Positions 32,937 to 41,834 of a stretch of 52,205 nt of DNA are shown here, piece after piece; within the stretch, counting starts at the first letter, position 1; each line of letters begins with the position of its first letter. Made by a program: the position numbers and the translations under genes. The stretch lies in the IMG/VR virus record IMGVR_UViG_3300030294_000051, positions 1 through 52,205 of that record; one strand, written 5' to 3'. This stretch comes from a virus. The notes under the pieces were generated by a model that was not told the origin of the DNA, searched no databases, and was given only the letters and a program-made list of their open reading frames with translations.

Positions 32937-32967
32937 GTAAAAGCAACCATTTTCAGATTGCTTTTAC
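32937..32967 (-). terminator. Terminator of the packaging operon
   Basis: A perfect 10-bp stem GTAAAAGCAA/TTGCTTTTAC (32937-32946 with 32958-32967) 20 bp after the head morphogenesis gene stop. The stem is AT-rich and lacks a strong T-run, so it may terminate only partly. The rest of 32872-32987 holds no gene. Confidence 0.5.
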
Positions 32968-32987
32968 ATTATTGTGTTGATTACTAG

Positions 32988-34046
32988 CTAGTTCAAGTGT
33001 TTTGCATTGTCTTTCAAGAAGTATGGGAGTGTTCCGTTTTTCGTTGCATTTGTGATCCGTTCTTCATTATCGGAAACCCACCCAGTGAACCCTTCCGGCA
33101 GTGTTGATACTTCGTTCTTTGATTTAAGTTCTACATCTTCACCTGCAAGTATTCGTTTTTGGTGATTGATGAACTCTTCTTCGCTTGCAAGAATATCTTC
33201 GATATGACAACGGCAATGTGGGTGCCAACCAACAAACTTGAACCACTTCGGATAATTGCCTTTCAAAGAATCACAAACAGAACAATCGAAATGGTGGTTG
33301 GAGCGAACAACTTTAAAACCTACAACAAAATCTAACTGCTGATTTTTCAGATAGTCCGATTCACGATAGGCCATGTTGATTGATGTTCGAGTCAATCGCA
33401 TTGCATTCTTATACGAACTTCTATATTGTCCTTCACCTGGGTGGTACTTCTTCGCATTCTTTGAAAGTTGCAATACTCCATGCTTATCACGAACTCTTCG
33501 AAAAAGTTTTTCAGGATCATTTAGGTAGGAACGAACATCACGGCTTAACTCTGCTGCAGAACGTCCGTCACCAATTCCAATGTCCAACGCCATTTCCAAA
33601 TCACCTTTGAATTGGTTGGTGTATTTCCAAACCTTTTCCGATAGATTGAGACCGCCAATTTTTCTGTTCTGAAATGCTTGTAAGGCTTCCAAATTTCGAC
33701 TGTTGTACGATTCCAGTTGTGATTTAGTGAGCTGTGTTTTTTTGATGAATGAATCAATCAAACTAGCTTTGTTGGCTACAGCTTCGTACCATTCTTTGCC
33801 AGTTGCTTCGTTGATAATGAATGTCATTTTTTGAGACATCGTTTTCATAAACTTATCAATCCTTGCTTTAGTCTGAGGATATTGGTCAAAAGTAAACTGG
33901 TCGCTACCTTCGGGCAATGATATGGTTGAACCAATGCTTACAGCTTCCTGTATTGCTTCAAGGTATAATTGCTCAACTTGTCGTGCGTATCGATCTACAC
34001 GACTAAAGTGAGCTGCTTCCGGGTCTAATTTGAATACTTTTGGCAT
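32988..34046 (-). CDS. Phage head morphogenesis protein (Mu gpF-like)
   Basis: Start at the ATG at 34046 (TAATG overlap with the kinase-like gene), giving 352 residues. The C-terminal part has the HxxC/CxxC-type motif of minor head proteins: HFDCSVCDSLKG followed by VGWHPHCRCHIEDIL. Such proteins act with the portal in head assembly or DNA entry. Last gene of the packaging operon. Confidence 0.87.
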   Translation of the reverse strand: MPKVFKLDPEAAHFSRVDRYARQVEQLYLEAIQEAVSIGSTISLPEGSDQFTFDQYPQTKARIDKFMKTMSQKMTFIINEATGKEWYEAVANKASLIDSFIKKTQLTKSQLESYNSRNLEALQAFQNRKIGGLNLSEKVWKYTNQFKGDLEMALDIGIGDGRSAAELSRDVRSYLNDPEKLFRRVRDKHGVLQLSKNAKKYHPGEGQYRSSYKNAMRLTRTSINMAYRESDYLKNQQLDFVVGFKVVRSNHHFDCSVCDSLKGNYPKWFKFVGWHPHCRCHIEDILASEEEFINHQKRILAGEDVELKSKNEVSTLPEGFTGWVSDNEERITNATKNGTLPYFLKDNAKHLN

Positions 34047-34525
34047 TAATTCCAATTTACTTTTGTGTTCTGTGTGCAAAATGCGAAGTCTATACCACGT
34101 GTTATGAACTGATAATCTATACAAACAAGTCTATCATCGATATATCCAAAGTTACCTGTGTGTATGTCAGTAAAGAAATTAGGCAATTTCTTTGGCAACT
34201 TATCTTCGTTAGTAATTGCACGAGCCTTTTCCATTAATAAGAATCTACCACAAGGGGATATATCTATGACAGGACAAAACCACTTCGCATTTTTAGTGTC
34301 TTTGACAGACTCCCAAATTGCATACTCAGTCCAATTAGATTGACAGTCATCAGCCTTGCAGAACTTTATAACAGTGTTTGGTCTAAACTTCCATTCAAAT
34401 ACTATACGACTTTGACCACTATTGATGAAATCGCCTAAACAGAATCTAACCATATCTTGCATAGCAAAGGGTAAATGGCAAATTTCCATTTTGGCCCAAT
34501 AGTTCATTTCGTTATTTGTTTCCAT
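34046..34525 (-). CDS. Small kinase-like protein
   Basis: This 159-residue protein shows a reduced protein-kinase/APH-like pattern: a strand with Lys54 (TVIKFCK), Glu67 in the next helix, a hinge-like FLLMEKA, a catalytic loop D120-I-H-T-G-N125, and a DFG-like D137 in CIDYQ. It is about half the size of a normal kinase and lacks most of the C-lobe. It overlaps its neighbours and sits among packaging genes. What it would phosphorylate, if anything, is unknown. Confidence 0.6.
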   Translation of the reverse strand: METNNEMNYWAKMEICHLPFAMQDMVRFCLGDFINSGQSRIVFEWKFRPNTVIKFCKADDCQSNWTEYAIWESVKDTKNAKWFCPVIDISPCGRFLLMEKARAITNEDKLPKKLPNFFTDIHTGNFGYIDDRLVCIDYQFITRGIDFAFCTQNTKVNWN

Positions 34526-34910
34526 AGATTGTTGGTGTTATTGATATATCTAGATAATATTGAGGGTCTTTATGGTATGTCATTTCAGCAAATCCACCAC
34601 CACTTAAATATCCACCTCTATAAATATCAATCACGTAAACAACACGTCCATGTGGTTTATCAGAGAATAGTCGCTTGTCATCATTTATCATTATCTCACC
34701 ACCTATAAAGTCAGACATTTCGGTTATCATTTCCAAGTGTGGACGCAATTCATTATTCCATGGAATAGCAATCAAATCCATATCTCTATTCATTGAGCCG
34801 TGAATAACTAGGTTATAGCCATACTTAAGAGCAATCTCCTTTAAAAATGGGAAATAAACTGCATATAGATTTGGCTTAACTTGTATTGGCTTTATTTCTT
34901 TTGTTTCCAT
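34512..34910 (-). CDS. Nucleotidyltransferase-fold phage protein
   Basis: Start at ATG 34910; a TTG start 3 bp upstream is less likely. The 132-residue protein has the GS...D.D pattern of minimal nucleotidyltransferases (YNLVIHGSMNRDMDLIAIPW) and a third acid in YVIDIYRGG. Such proteins occur in many phages with unknown substrate. It overlaps the kinase-like gene by 14 bp. Confidence 0.65.
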   Translation of the reverse strand: METKEIKPIQVKPNLYAVYFPFLKEIALKYGYNLVIHGSMNRDMDLIAIPWNNELRPHLEMITEMSDFIGGEIMINDDKRLFSDKPHGRVVYVIDIYRGGYLSGGGFAEMTYHKDPQYYLDISITPTIYGNK

Positions 34911-34934
34911 CAAACTATCTTTTTGATTATTTTA

Positions 34935-34974
34935 GTGAGCAACTATTTCGTTTTTTATAAAAATAGCTGCTCAC
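34935..34974. promoter_or_regulatory. Inverted repeat ahead of the nucleotidyltransferase gene
   Basis: A 14-bp inverted repeat with one G-T pair (34935-34948 with 34961-34974), arms GTGAGCA and TGCTCAC at the ends. It resembles the operator arms but has a 12-bp AT-rich centre and no T-run, so it may be a terminator-like hairpin or another protein site. A TATTTTTA lies inside it on the minus strand. Confidence 0.4.
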
Positions 34975-34999
34975 GTTATACTAACTTTGTAAAGCAAAA

Positions 35000-35188
35000 T
35001 CAAACTTTCACTATCCATTTGTCATTAGAAGTATTCCCGACTTTAATTCTACCATCTGTAAAAAGTGTATTCAGTGATGCCGAAACGGCTTTATCTATTT
35101 CCGACCGCAAGACATGAACCGGTGCGATACCTGATGCTGTCTTGCGGTCTTGAATATTCTGAATAAGGATCAATAGTTGTTCTTCCAT
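35000..35188 (-). CDS. Hypothetical protein, 62 aa
   Basis: A short protein with a helical N-terminus and a winged-helix-like end (LNTLFTDGRIKVGNT). Possibly a small DNA-binding protein; not recognised. Confidence 0.6.
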   Translation of the reverse strand: MEEQLLILIQNIQDRKTASGIAPVHVLRSEIDKAVSASLNTLFTDGRIKVGNTSNDKWIVKV

Positions 35189-35431
35189 TTATTCGACTTC
35201 TATCGGTGAAACAGATTCTATTATTGAAGAACCTTTGAACTTTTCTTTATAAAATTCCGCATGATCTTTCCTAATTACTTGGATTGATCCTTCTACATGT
35301 AAAATAGTTACATTTGACTTTTTGAAAGACTTAACACCAGTTATTTTATGAAAATTCCCACTTACACAAATAGAAATCTCATTGTTTGGGTCTTCGTCAA
35401 TTAGAAGTAAAGCTAATTCTTGATTTGTCAT
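35189..35431 (-). CDS. Hypothetical protein, 80 aa
   Basis: Start at the ATG at 35431 (MTNQELALLLIDEDPNNEIS), 10 bp after the portal gene stop. It is a beta-rich protein; similar short NxELxxLL starts occur in phage proteins of unknown role. Confidence 0.6.
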   Translation of the reverse strand: MTNQELALLLIDEDPNNEISICVSGNFHKITGVKSFKKSNVTILHVEGSIQVIRKDHAEFYKEKFKGSSIIESVSPIEVE

Positions 35432-35441
35432 ATTTTTACAA

Positions 35442-36869
35442 TTACATTGAGGTTGGGAATGCACTCACAGCATTTGCTGCAAGTTCTTCTTTTTGAATTT
35501 GTTCTAGTTCAGCATCAATGTTTTCAACAAGTCCGGCCTGACCAATTGCTTCTTTCTGAGACATAATTTGCTTACCGGCTGTTGCTTTCATCAACTTGTC
35601 GATAGTGGCCGATTCGTCATTCTGAATAAATGGAGTAATGATATGCTCACATTCCAGTTCATTGATTGAGTCTTTCCAATCTTTCTTCATCTCACCTACA
35701 AATGCTTTGATAACATTGAATTCACGTTCGAAGAACTCAACAATATCACCGCTCTCTTCACCTACTTTCAGGTGTGCATCAGTCAATAGAGTTTTACGAG
35801 CTTCACCGGATATAGCACCAAGTCCTTTGACATTCTCTAGTGATAGGTTAGGCAATTGCAGTTCTTCTTCAATGTTTTGCTTCAATGTAGAAACCATGAA
35901 CTTCATCGCTTCAATAGCCTGATCAAATGTAACGTACTCAACATTTCCACCCTCTTTCAATTGATAGACCTCACGTGCTGCATCTTGTGATATATCAACA
36001 CTTCCAGTCTGCTGAAACTCTCCTGTTACTTTTACAAGTGGGGCAGAATTTTTCTTGATAATATCGCTCTCTCTTGACAATGTAAGCTCTATCTCAGTAA
36101 CATTTCCACTTGAATCTTCCCAAATAGGAACAGGACGAACAAGGTATGAAAGAGGCATCTTACCAATGCTAATCGGAATATCATTGGTTACTTCTTCCCA
36201 CTTGCCATCAACTTTTTTCCAAATCTTTTTCAAGTCCTTAGAGTAAGTTTCAAAGTAGGTAATATCCTTTTTGTTTTCACTAACCACATACTCAAAACTT
36301 TGAGCAATCATATCGCCAAGGTTATCAAATAATGGGTAAAGAGTAGCACTTTCAAGCCGGGAGAACTTCTCGGACATAGGTGAGTAAGTACGACATTTCA
36401 ACTCAAAATTAGTTTCAAAGCCGTACTTGTTATGTTTTTGTTCTTTCTTCACAGGGAACCAAACTGTGCAAATTTCGCAAGCAGCAAAATAAGCGTGCAT
36501 ACGCTTCATGTTCACAGAATTGATACGAGCCAACTTGTAAATAAGTTCAATTGCCTTAGCCTGTTCTTTCTTCGTCTCATCATTGCCAACACTGTAAATC
36601 CTTTTCACAGGTATAGAGAACGCCATTTGTGTCATTCTACGAGTAGACAGCTTTTGGAGTCCGTAAGTGATCCGAGCAACCTTGTCGATAGAACCATCTT
36701 TCTTGACTTTGTCCTTACGCAAATTCTTGTCGATTTTGATAGGGTGTTTCTTCGGGTCGTATTCCTTTTCAATACTAGACCATGACATCACAGTCACACA
36801 TTTGTTCTTAAGGTCTGTGATTATATCTTCGACCTTTCTGTCTTTGCTGATAATTTCTTTTGCAGTCAT
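35442..36869 (-). CDS. Portal protein (SPP1 gp6-like)
   Basis: At 475 residues it has the length and pattern of SPP1-type portals, including a long helix region near 290-360 (AIEAMKFMVSTLKQNIEEEL) and the segment GLGAISGEARKTLLTDAHLK. It directly follows the terminase genes. It forms the dodecameric DNA channel of the head. The C-terminus is Glu/Ala-rich. Confidence 0.9.
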   Translation of the reverse strand: MTAKEIISKDRKVEDIITDLKNKCVTVMSWSSIEKEYDPKKHPIKIDKNLRKDKVKKDGSIDKVARITYGLQKLSTRRMTQMAFSIPVKRIYSVGNDETKKEQAKAIELIYKLARINSVNMKRMHAYFAACEICTVWFPVKKEQKHNKYGFETNFELKCRTYSPMSEKFSRLESATLYPLFDNLGDMIAQSFEYVVSENKKDITYFETYSKDLKKIWKKVDGKWEEVTNDIPISIGKMPLSYLVRPVPIWEDSSGNVTEIELTLSRESDIIKKNSAPLVKVTGEFQQTGSVDISQDAAREVYQLKEGGNVEYVTFDQAIEAMKFMVSTLKQNIEEELQLPNLSLENVKGLGAISGEARKTLLTDAHLKVGEESGDIVEFFEREFNVIKAFVGEMKKDWKDSINELECEHIITPFIQNDESATIDKLMKATAGKQIMSQKEAIGQAGLVENIDAELEQIQKEELAANAVSAFPTSM

Positions 36870-36878
36870 AATGTAGTT

Positions 36879-38429
36879 TTATAGCATATCGTTAATAATA
36901 TCTTCGTCTGATAATATAGTTCCATTACCACTAGGGTAAAATGTATTTGCAAGTGAATCGAACTTATCGGTTGAGCGTTTCAATCGTTTCACAATGTCTT
37001 CTTTCGGTTCGATAAGGATAGAGCCATTAGATTGAAACTTCCACCTTATCTCTGTTGCTTCTTCGGTGAATTCATCATCGGGTGGAAGACAAGGGTTATT
37101 CTTATTCTTCGGGTCCAACCAGTCACGCACACACCAAAATAAAAATGCCCGCATGTTTGCGAACGTGTAAACGTTGTTTATATCACTCAGTCCACTAGCT
37201 CCTTCGGAGTACTTGCAGGATATAGCATTCCAAAAGTTCTGCTCCAAAAGCCTTGAATAAACCCCCGCACCCTCTCCAATCGTGTCAATGAATGCAAACG
37301 TACCTTTACGGTTAATGTAGTTCTTTACAAGTCCCGCAATGTGCATGTGGTCTGCCTTACCTGCCGACTGGTGTGTTATGAACTTTTCAACCCAATTGTC
37401 ACGCCTTGGACACAGTACGCTTTTATCTCTACCCATACCGGCAACGTCAACACCTAACCGGACAGGAACATCAACAGTAGAATTTGTTTCCTGATAAATC
37501 AACCAACGTTGGTTTGCTAGTTCAATCCATTCGTAAGGAATAAGAACATCTTCACCAACTTTCGGGAACATTCCGAGTACTTTTACTCGAAACAAGTCAT
37601 TTGGCCTATAGAAGTGTTTAAGGTTGGTTTCGTCATTCCAAATAAAATCTCCATCTCCCTCATTGAATTCATTCTCAACAATTGGAGTGCACCAACTCTT
37701 TATCTTGTCATTCACCCACTCAAAGTCAACCTGACCCGGTATCGTTACTTTTCGATTGACTACATTTTCAGCGTGTAGTGAATTTAATCTAAACTTATTG
37801 AAACGGTCTGATTTCATTGCTTTTGCAGCGTAACCAGTCGTAACATTAGGGTTGAATACTAGCAACAACCTTGAATTTCCCTGCAAGTTACCCTCGATGG
37901 CATTAAAGATTAATTCAGACATCCCAGAAGCTTCCGTTGCAACAAACATGGTATTTACAGCGTGAAACCCTGACCATGCTTCCGTATTGTTATCGTCAGC
38001 CTTGAAACCTGTTAGAAACCATTCTTCGTAACTTGTTCGAATATCTCCAGACACGATCCTGCCGGGCAAACATTTAGCGTTACGCATCAACCTACGAATT
38101 TCAGGAACCATAATGTTAGTTACTTGTCTTCCTGTAGGTGCTGTCATTGCTACCTTTGTGTTCTCAACCAGTTCGCCTTTAGAATTAAACTTAGGAGTTA
38201 GATACAAGAAACACAAAGAAGCGCAAGCAGCTACGAAGTCTTTACCTCTCGCTGTTCCGCTTGCAACCGCAGTCATCTTGTTGTGCTGAACAGACCTGAT
38301 AATATCCTGTTGCTCTTTGTCCAGTCGAGCCTTTAGGACCTCCCGAACAAATTTATTCCAATCAGCTTGCCATGACTTGAAAACTGCAATTTGTTTTTCT
38401 TTGTCATTTGCTTGCTTCTTCTTCATCAT
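36879..38429 (-). CDS. terL: Terminase large subunit
   Basis: A 516-residue packaging ATPase/nuclease. A Walker A-like motif lies at about 57-65 (SGTARGKDF), followed by KVAMTAPTGRQV and a Walker B region (TMFVATEASGMSELIFNAIE). The nuclease part starts near RLGVDVAGMGRDKS, with a further acid in AFIDTIGEGAGVY. Start at 38429 or 38426 (two ATG in tandem); overlaps TerS by 26 bp. Confidence 0.92.
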   Translation of the reverse strand: MMKKKQANDKEKQIAVFKSWQADWNKFVREVLKARLDKEQQDIIRSVQHNKMTAVASGTARGKDFVAACASLCFLYLTPKFNSKGELVENTKVAMTAPTGRQVTNIMVPEIRRLMRNAKCLPGRIVSGDIRTSYEEWFLTGFKADDNNTEAWSGFHAVNTMFVATEASGMSELIFNAIEGNLQGNSRLLLVFNPNVTTGYAAKAMKSDRFNKFRLNSLHAENVVNRKVTIPGQVDFEWVNDKIKSWCTPIVENEFNEGDGDFIWNDETNLKHFYRPNDLFRVKVLGMFPKVGEDVLIPYEWIELANQRWLIYQETNSTVDVPVRLGVDVAGMGRDKSVLCPRRDNWVEKFITHQSAGKADHMHIAGLVKNYINRKGTFAFIDTIGEGAGVYSRLLEQNFWNAISCKYSEGASGLSDINNVYTFANMRAFLFWCVRDWLDPKNKNNPCLPPDDEFTEEATEIRWKFQSNGSILIEPKEDIVKRLKRSTDKFDSLANTFYPSGNGTILSDEDIINDML

Positions 38430-38871
38430 CGGTTGCTGTTGCAGACTTCATTAAATCCTCAAAGGGATTACCGGAAAGTTCAACATCTTTCTTGTCACGC
38501 CACTCGTCAGGTCTGCGATTTTTCAACCAAAAACAAATCGCCCCTACATCAGGAACAATGTGTTTGTCTGTCGTTTCAATTCGTGCAGGCTTTTGGTTGC
38601 CCTGTGCATCCATCTCAATAACTACTTTCTTTTCTTTGTCTGTGTAGCCAGTAGCCCTTTTGAACAAAGAAGTAAGTACTTTAGCATCAGCACAGTCTTT
38701 TCCAATTTTTAAGGCGTCCGAAAACTCAGGATAAATCTTCTCCCATAGCTTCAATGTTGACCTTGAAACGCCAATGCATTTTGCTATCTCCTTGTCAATC
38801 AATCCTTCCATTGCTAGGCTTTGCACCCATGGTATATGAATGTCAGGTGTATAATCAGTTGGTCTCCCCAT
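38404..38871 (-). CDS. terS: Terminase small subunit
   Basis: A 155-residue protein with an N-terminal HTH (DKEIAKCIGVSRSTLKLWEK), then FSDALKIGKDCADAKV and the KNRRPDEWRDK signature typical of TerS proteins. It recognises the packaging site. Immediately upstream of TerL. Confidence 0.92.
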   Translation of the reverse strand: MGRPTDYTPDIHIPWVQSLAMEGLIDKEIAKCIGVSRSTLKLWEKIYPEFSDALKIGKDCADAKVLTSLFKRATGYTDKEKKVVIEMDAQGNQKPARIETTDKHIVPDVGAICFWLKNRRPDEWRDKKDVELSGNPFEDLMKSATATDDEEEASK

Positions 38872-38874
38872 AAT

Positions 38875-39804
38875 CTATTCTCCTAAGTATTGATTTGCTA
38901 GTACTTCTAGTGATTTCCATTTTGTCTTTTCGGTAATCTCCCCTTCTTTTTTCATTTTTTCGATTACTTTTTTCATCGTTTCGTTCAATGATTGGGGAAT
39001 AGCTGCCGAACCGAACAAATGTGATAACGTTACCCATTCTTCCGTTCCGTCATATTCCGAAGCTTCCATTTCAGCATTGGCAAGGCTTATCATTGAATGC
39101 ATGGCTGTTCCGAGATTCTTTACATTCTTGAAATTCTGATACTTTGCTAACGTTTCCATTAATTGCTCATACTGGTCAATGTATGCAGCGCCTATGTAGT
39201 CGAAACTTCCTTGCGTTTTACTTACGAGCAATTCCAAATCTTTCAATTGGTGTGGCAGGAAAACAATCTGTAATTGCTTCCAGTCAAAGTCCACCATAGG
39301 TGCCAACAGCTTTTCCAATTCAGCAAGTGGTTCGCCTATTACATCCTTTCCGATAAAACTTTCAATCATGTCGTCTACGTCAGTAATCATTTTGGCAATC
39401 TCTTTCAACATTGAAGGATCATCGAAACCATTAATGGCGTTGTGTGCAAGTTGTTTTGCTGCAATCTGGCTTCTTGTTAGCCCTGTAATATCAAGCAAAA
39501 CAATTATCTCTTTCAATCCTGCTTCTTTTGAAGCTCTCAAACGGTGGTGTCCTGAGATAACCTCTATTTTATCCGTAAATGCACAAAGAGGTAAACTTTC
39601 AAGCCCACCTCTCTTTTTTATGTTCTCATGCAATTGACGAAACATTTCAGGTTTCATCAAGTGAGCGTTTTTATCCTGCTCACGGATTAAATTTATTTCA
39701 ACTCTTGCAACTACGATTCCATAACCTAAATCTGCAAGTACAGTAACTCCGGAAGGTAATTCTACTCCTGTTGTGATTTTGCTTTCGCTCTTTCCTGTTT
39801 CCAT
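38875..39804 (-). CDS. ParB-like nuclease-domain protein
   Basis: Start at the ATG at 39804 (METGKSESK); the upstream frame extension begins with TTG. The N-terminal 110 residues form a ParB/sulfiredoxin domain with the box VISGHHRLRASKEAG. The rest is helical without a known domain. It overlaps the adenine methyltransferase gene by 43 bp, and such ParB-methyltransferase pairs are frequent in phages before the terminase genes. Confidence 0.85.
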   Translation of the reverse strand: METGKSESKITTGVELPSGVTVLADLGYGIVVARVEINLIREQDKNAHLMKPEMFRQLHENIKKRGGLESLPLCAFTDKIEVISGHHRLRASKEAGLKEIIVLLDITGLTRSQIAAKQLAHNAINGFDDPSMLKEIAKMITDVDDMIESFIGKDVIGEPLAELEKLLAPMVDFDWKQLQIVFLPHQLKDLELLVSKTQGSFDYIGAAYIDQYEQLMETLAKYQNFKNVKNLGTAMHSMISLANAEMEASEYDGTEEWVTLSHLFGSAAIPQSLNETMKKVIEKMKKEGEITEKTKWKSLEVLANQYLGE

Positions 39805-41174
39805 GTTTCTTCTTTTTTCAACCAAAGCTTTAGTGTTTCTTCCTTGGTACGATCTTGTATTTCGGTTTTGTAAATTAATTTGTAGCCTAACTTTCCTTTT
39901 TCTTTCGAAACTAACTTCATTACACCACGCATTTCCTTTGATTCGGGGTACTTGGTGATTTGTGTTGTTTGAACTCCATGAAGTCGGGAAATTTGATAAT
40001 CGGTTAGCATTGCTTTCAGCGTTTGCCGGTTCGTTGCTATCATGGTGAGTAATCGGCCCAATCGGTAGTTTTTTGTCGGGATCGTAATTCCAAACATGAT
40101 CAGCAAATCTTTCAGAACCATGGCACCAATAGCTATTTGATAACCGAACACTCCTGCAACATATCGGTCAATAAGCAAAACTACATTTACCTGGGCTTGA
40201 CCACCTACAAAGTTGTGAGTCCAAATGCCACGATAGTACTGGCAATACTGTGGTTCAACCTGCATGAATTCTATCTTGGAATTTTCAGTAATTACGTAAT
40301 CAGTTGGGAGGGTTGAGCAATCGAGCGGTGACATTTTGCTTTCATTGGAACGAACAACCATTTTACCCTCTGCAAGAGCTTCGGCCTTTTCTTCTTGGTT
40401 GGTAGTTAGGTAAACATTGAAACCTTTGCGAACACCGTAACGAGTAAAGATAGCTTTGCCGGCCATCTTTTGCGTTTCGTTCTCTTCATAGCAAATTATC
40501 AGTGCTTTTGCACCTTTCATCAATTCGAACAAATCGGTTAATCCTGTCTTTGGGTCAAATATGCCATACTCAGGTTCTTTCCAGTTCATGTTTCCACCTG
40601 TTCCGTACCACTTTTCAAAACCTGCAGTGTATGTTGGAGGGTTCGCGATAATGATTGTCTTTTCATCATTGATCACTTCGTTGATATGCTCAAACATATC
40701 GAGAGGACGGTAATTGAAACCTTGCAGCAATCCTTTTCCACGATCCAGTTGCTCTTGAATCTTAGCAATATGTTCTTCTTTGCGAAGCTCCAAATCTTTG
40801 AGCATGGCATAAAAAAAATCACTACCTGCAGTCATCATTGTTTTCAAGTACATCAATGCGTAAAGCGAGGTTGCAGGATCAAGCAATTCTTCTTTCGAAA
40901 ATCCGGTTGCTTCAATCTCTAAATCTTCAAGAGACTTTCCCATCATAGCATAACCGAAAATTGACGAGAACATGGTTACATCACTTGATTCTATCTGTTC
41001 AGGTTTAAATCCTGCCTGAATGGCTAGGTGCGACATAGCAAATGCACCACAACAAGGTTCAACAACACGTGTGAAACCTGCTTTGCGTGCATTTTCCAAA
41101 ATCGTTTTCATGTACTTCTGTTCAGAAGGAACGAGCGTTCCGAGAAAGAATGCTCCAGGTGTTTGTAGTGCCAT
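39762..41174 (-). CDS. Putative antirestriction adenine methyltransferase
   Basis: A 470-residue N6-adenine methyltransferase-like enzyme. Motif I is VVEPCCGAFAMSHLA (37-51) and the catalytic motif is NPPT (178-181). The length and the neighbouring ParB-like and DUF488 genes match the phage family of putative antirestriction adenine methyltransferases. It probably modifies phage DNA before packaging. Its start is 13 bp after an intrinsic terminator, so expression may depend on readthrough. Confidence 0.82.
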   Translation of the reverse strand: MALQTPGAFFLGTLVPSEQKYMKTILENARKAGFTRVVEPCCGAFAMSHLAIQAGFKPEQIESSDVTMFSSIFGYAMMGKSLEDLEIEATGFSKEELLDPATSLYALMYLKTMMTAGSDFFYAMLKDLELRKEEHIAKIQEQLDRGKGLLQGFNYRPLDMFEHINEVINDEKTIIIANPPTYTAGFEKWYGTGGNMNWKEPEYGIFDPKTGLTDLFELMKGAKALIICYEENETQKMAGKAIFTRYGVRKGFNVYLTTNQEEKAEALAEGKMVVRSNESKMSPLDCSTLPTDYVITENSKIEFMQVEPQYCQYYRGIWTHNFVGGQAQVNVVLLIDRYVAGVFGYQIAIGAMVLKDLLIMFGITIPTKNYRLGRLLTMIATNRQTLKAMLTDYQISRLHGVQTTQITKYPESKEMRGVMKLVSKEKGKLGYKLIYKTEIQDRTKEETLKLWLKKEETWKQERAKAKSQQE

Positions 41175-41186
41175 ACTTTTGTACTT

Positions 41187-41222
41187 AAAAAAATTATGCG
41201 GGAAGTCGTATTACTCCCCGCA
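41187..41222 (-). terminator. Intrinsic terminator directly ahead of the methyltransferase gene
   Basis: On the minus strand a 9-bp stem with one G-T pair (TGCGGGGAG with CTTCCCGCA, 41197-41222) is followed after ATAA by seven T (41187-41193). No promoter of the phage type lies between it and the gene at 41174, so either readthrough or antitermination is needed for the packaging operon. Confidence 0.7.
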
Positions 41223-41339
41223 TTTCATTACTTTTCCGTGCCTACAGGCTAAATTATTTGTCCGCCCTGACTGAGTTACGCAGCCAACCCCTCCATAAAG
41301 TGTGGAGTACTCTTTTCCTTGAGCTAAGGACGGGGGTAA
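41223..41339 (-). ncRNA. GC-rich, probably structured leader/intergenic RNA
   Basis: This 117-bp stretch is richer in G and C than its surroundings and codes for nothing visible. Possible helices include CTCCA/TGGAG with a 7-base loop and CCGTCC/GGGCGG. It precedes the terminator at 41187-41222, as in an attenuator or an antitermination RNA. No known riboswitch consensus was recognised. Confidence 0.4.
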
Positions 41340-41828
41340 TTACATTACTCGTTTATTGATAAGATAACTTACAGTACTTCTATCAGTAATGTTATATCTT
41401 TCCATTATTTCCTTATACGAATGACCATCTTCACGGTACTTTCTAATTTCCAAAACCTGATCAAAAGGGTATTTTATAATTTCTTTAGTTCCAGTCAATC
41501 CACGTGTATTTCTTACTAACTTAGGAATATCCATTTGATTTTCACTTCTTGTTCCGATCAATATATTTTCCCAAGAATTATCTAATGGAATACCATTAAA
41601 ATGCCGAACTTCAACCCCTTCTTTATAAATTTCACTTCCGAATTTTTGAAATGCTTGAAGTCTATGAACTCTTATAGATGCTTTTTCACCATTAATTCTT
41701 ATTTCAAATTTACTATATCCACGAGCAGTTGATAATTTCAATACATTTCCTTTCGGACTATAAACAACCCCTTGTTTGGAAACAAAATATCCTTTTGATA
41801 TTGCAATAAATTCTTTTTTGATTTCCAT
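41340..41828 (-). CDS. HNH homing-type endonuclease
   Basis: A 162-residue protein with an HNH core of the type seen in free-standing phage endonucleases (VHRLQAFQKFG, then VRHFNGIPLDNSWENILIGT), and a C-terminal HTH-like segment (SYKEIMERYNITDRSTVSYL). It lies between the DUF488 gene and the structured region before the methyltransferase, breaking the usual gene pair, so it is likely a later insertion. Confidence 0.85.
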   Translation of the reverse strand: MEIKKEFIAISKGYFVSKQGVVYSPKGNVLKLSTARGYSKFEIRINGEKASIRVHRLQAFQKFGSEIYKEGVEVRHFNGIPLDNSWENILIGTRSENQMDIPKLVRNTRGLTGTKEIIKYPFDQVLEIRKYREDGHSYKEIMERYNITDRSTVSYLINKRVM

Positions 41829-41834
41829 ATTACT

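Noticed and set aside
41223-41339. Group I intron, known riboswitch or IscB-type guide RNA next to the HNH gene
   Set aside because: No conserved intron core or known riboswitch consensus is seen, and the HNH protein lacks the RuvC part of IscB.
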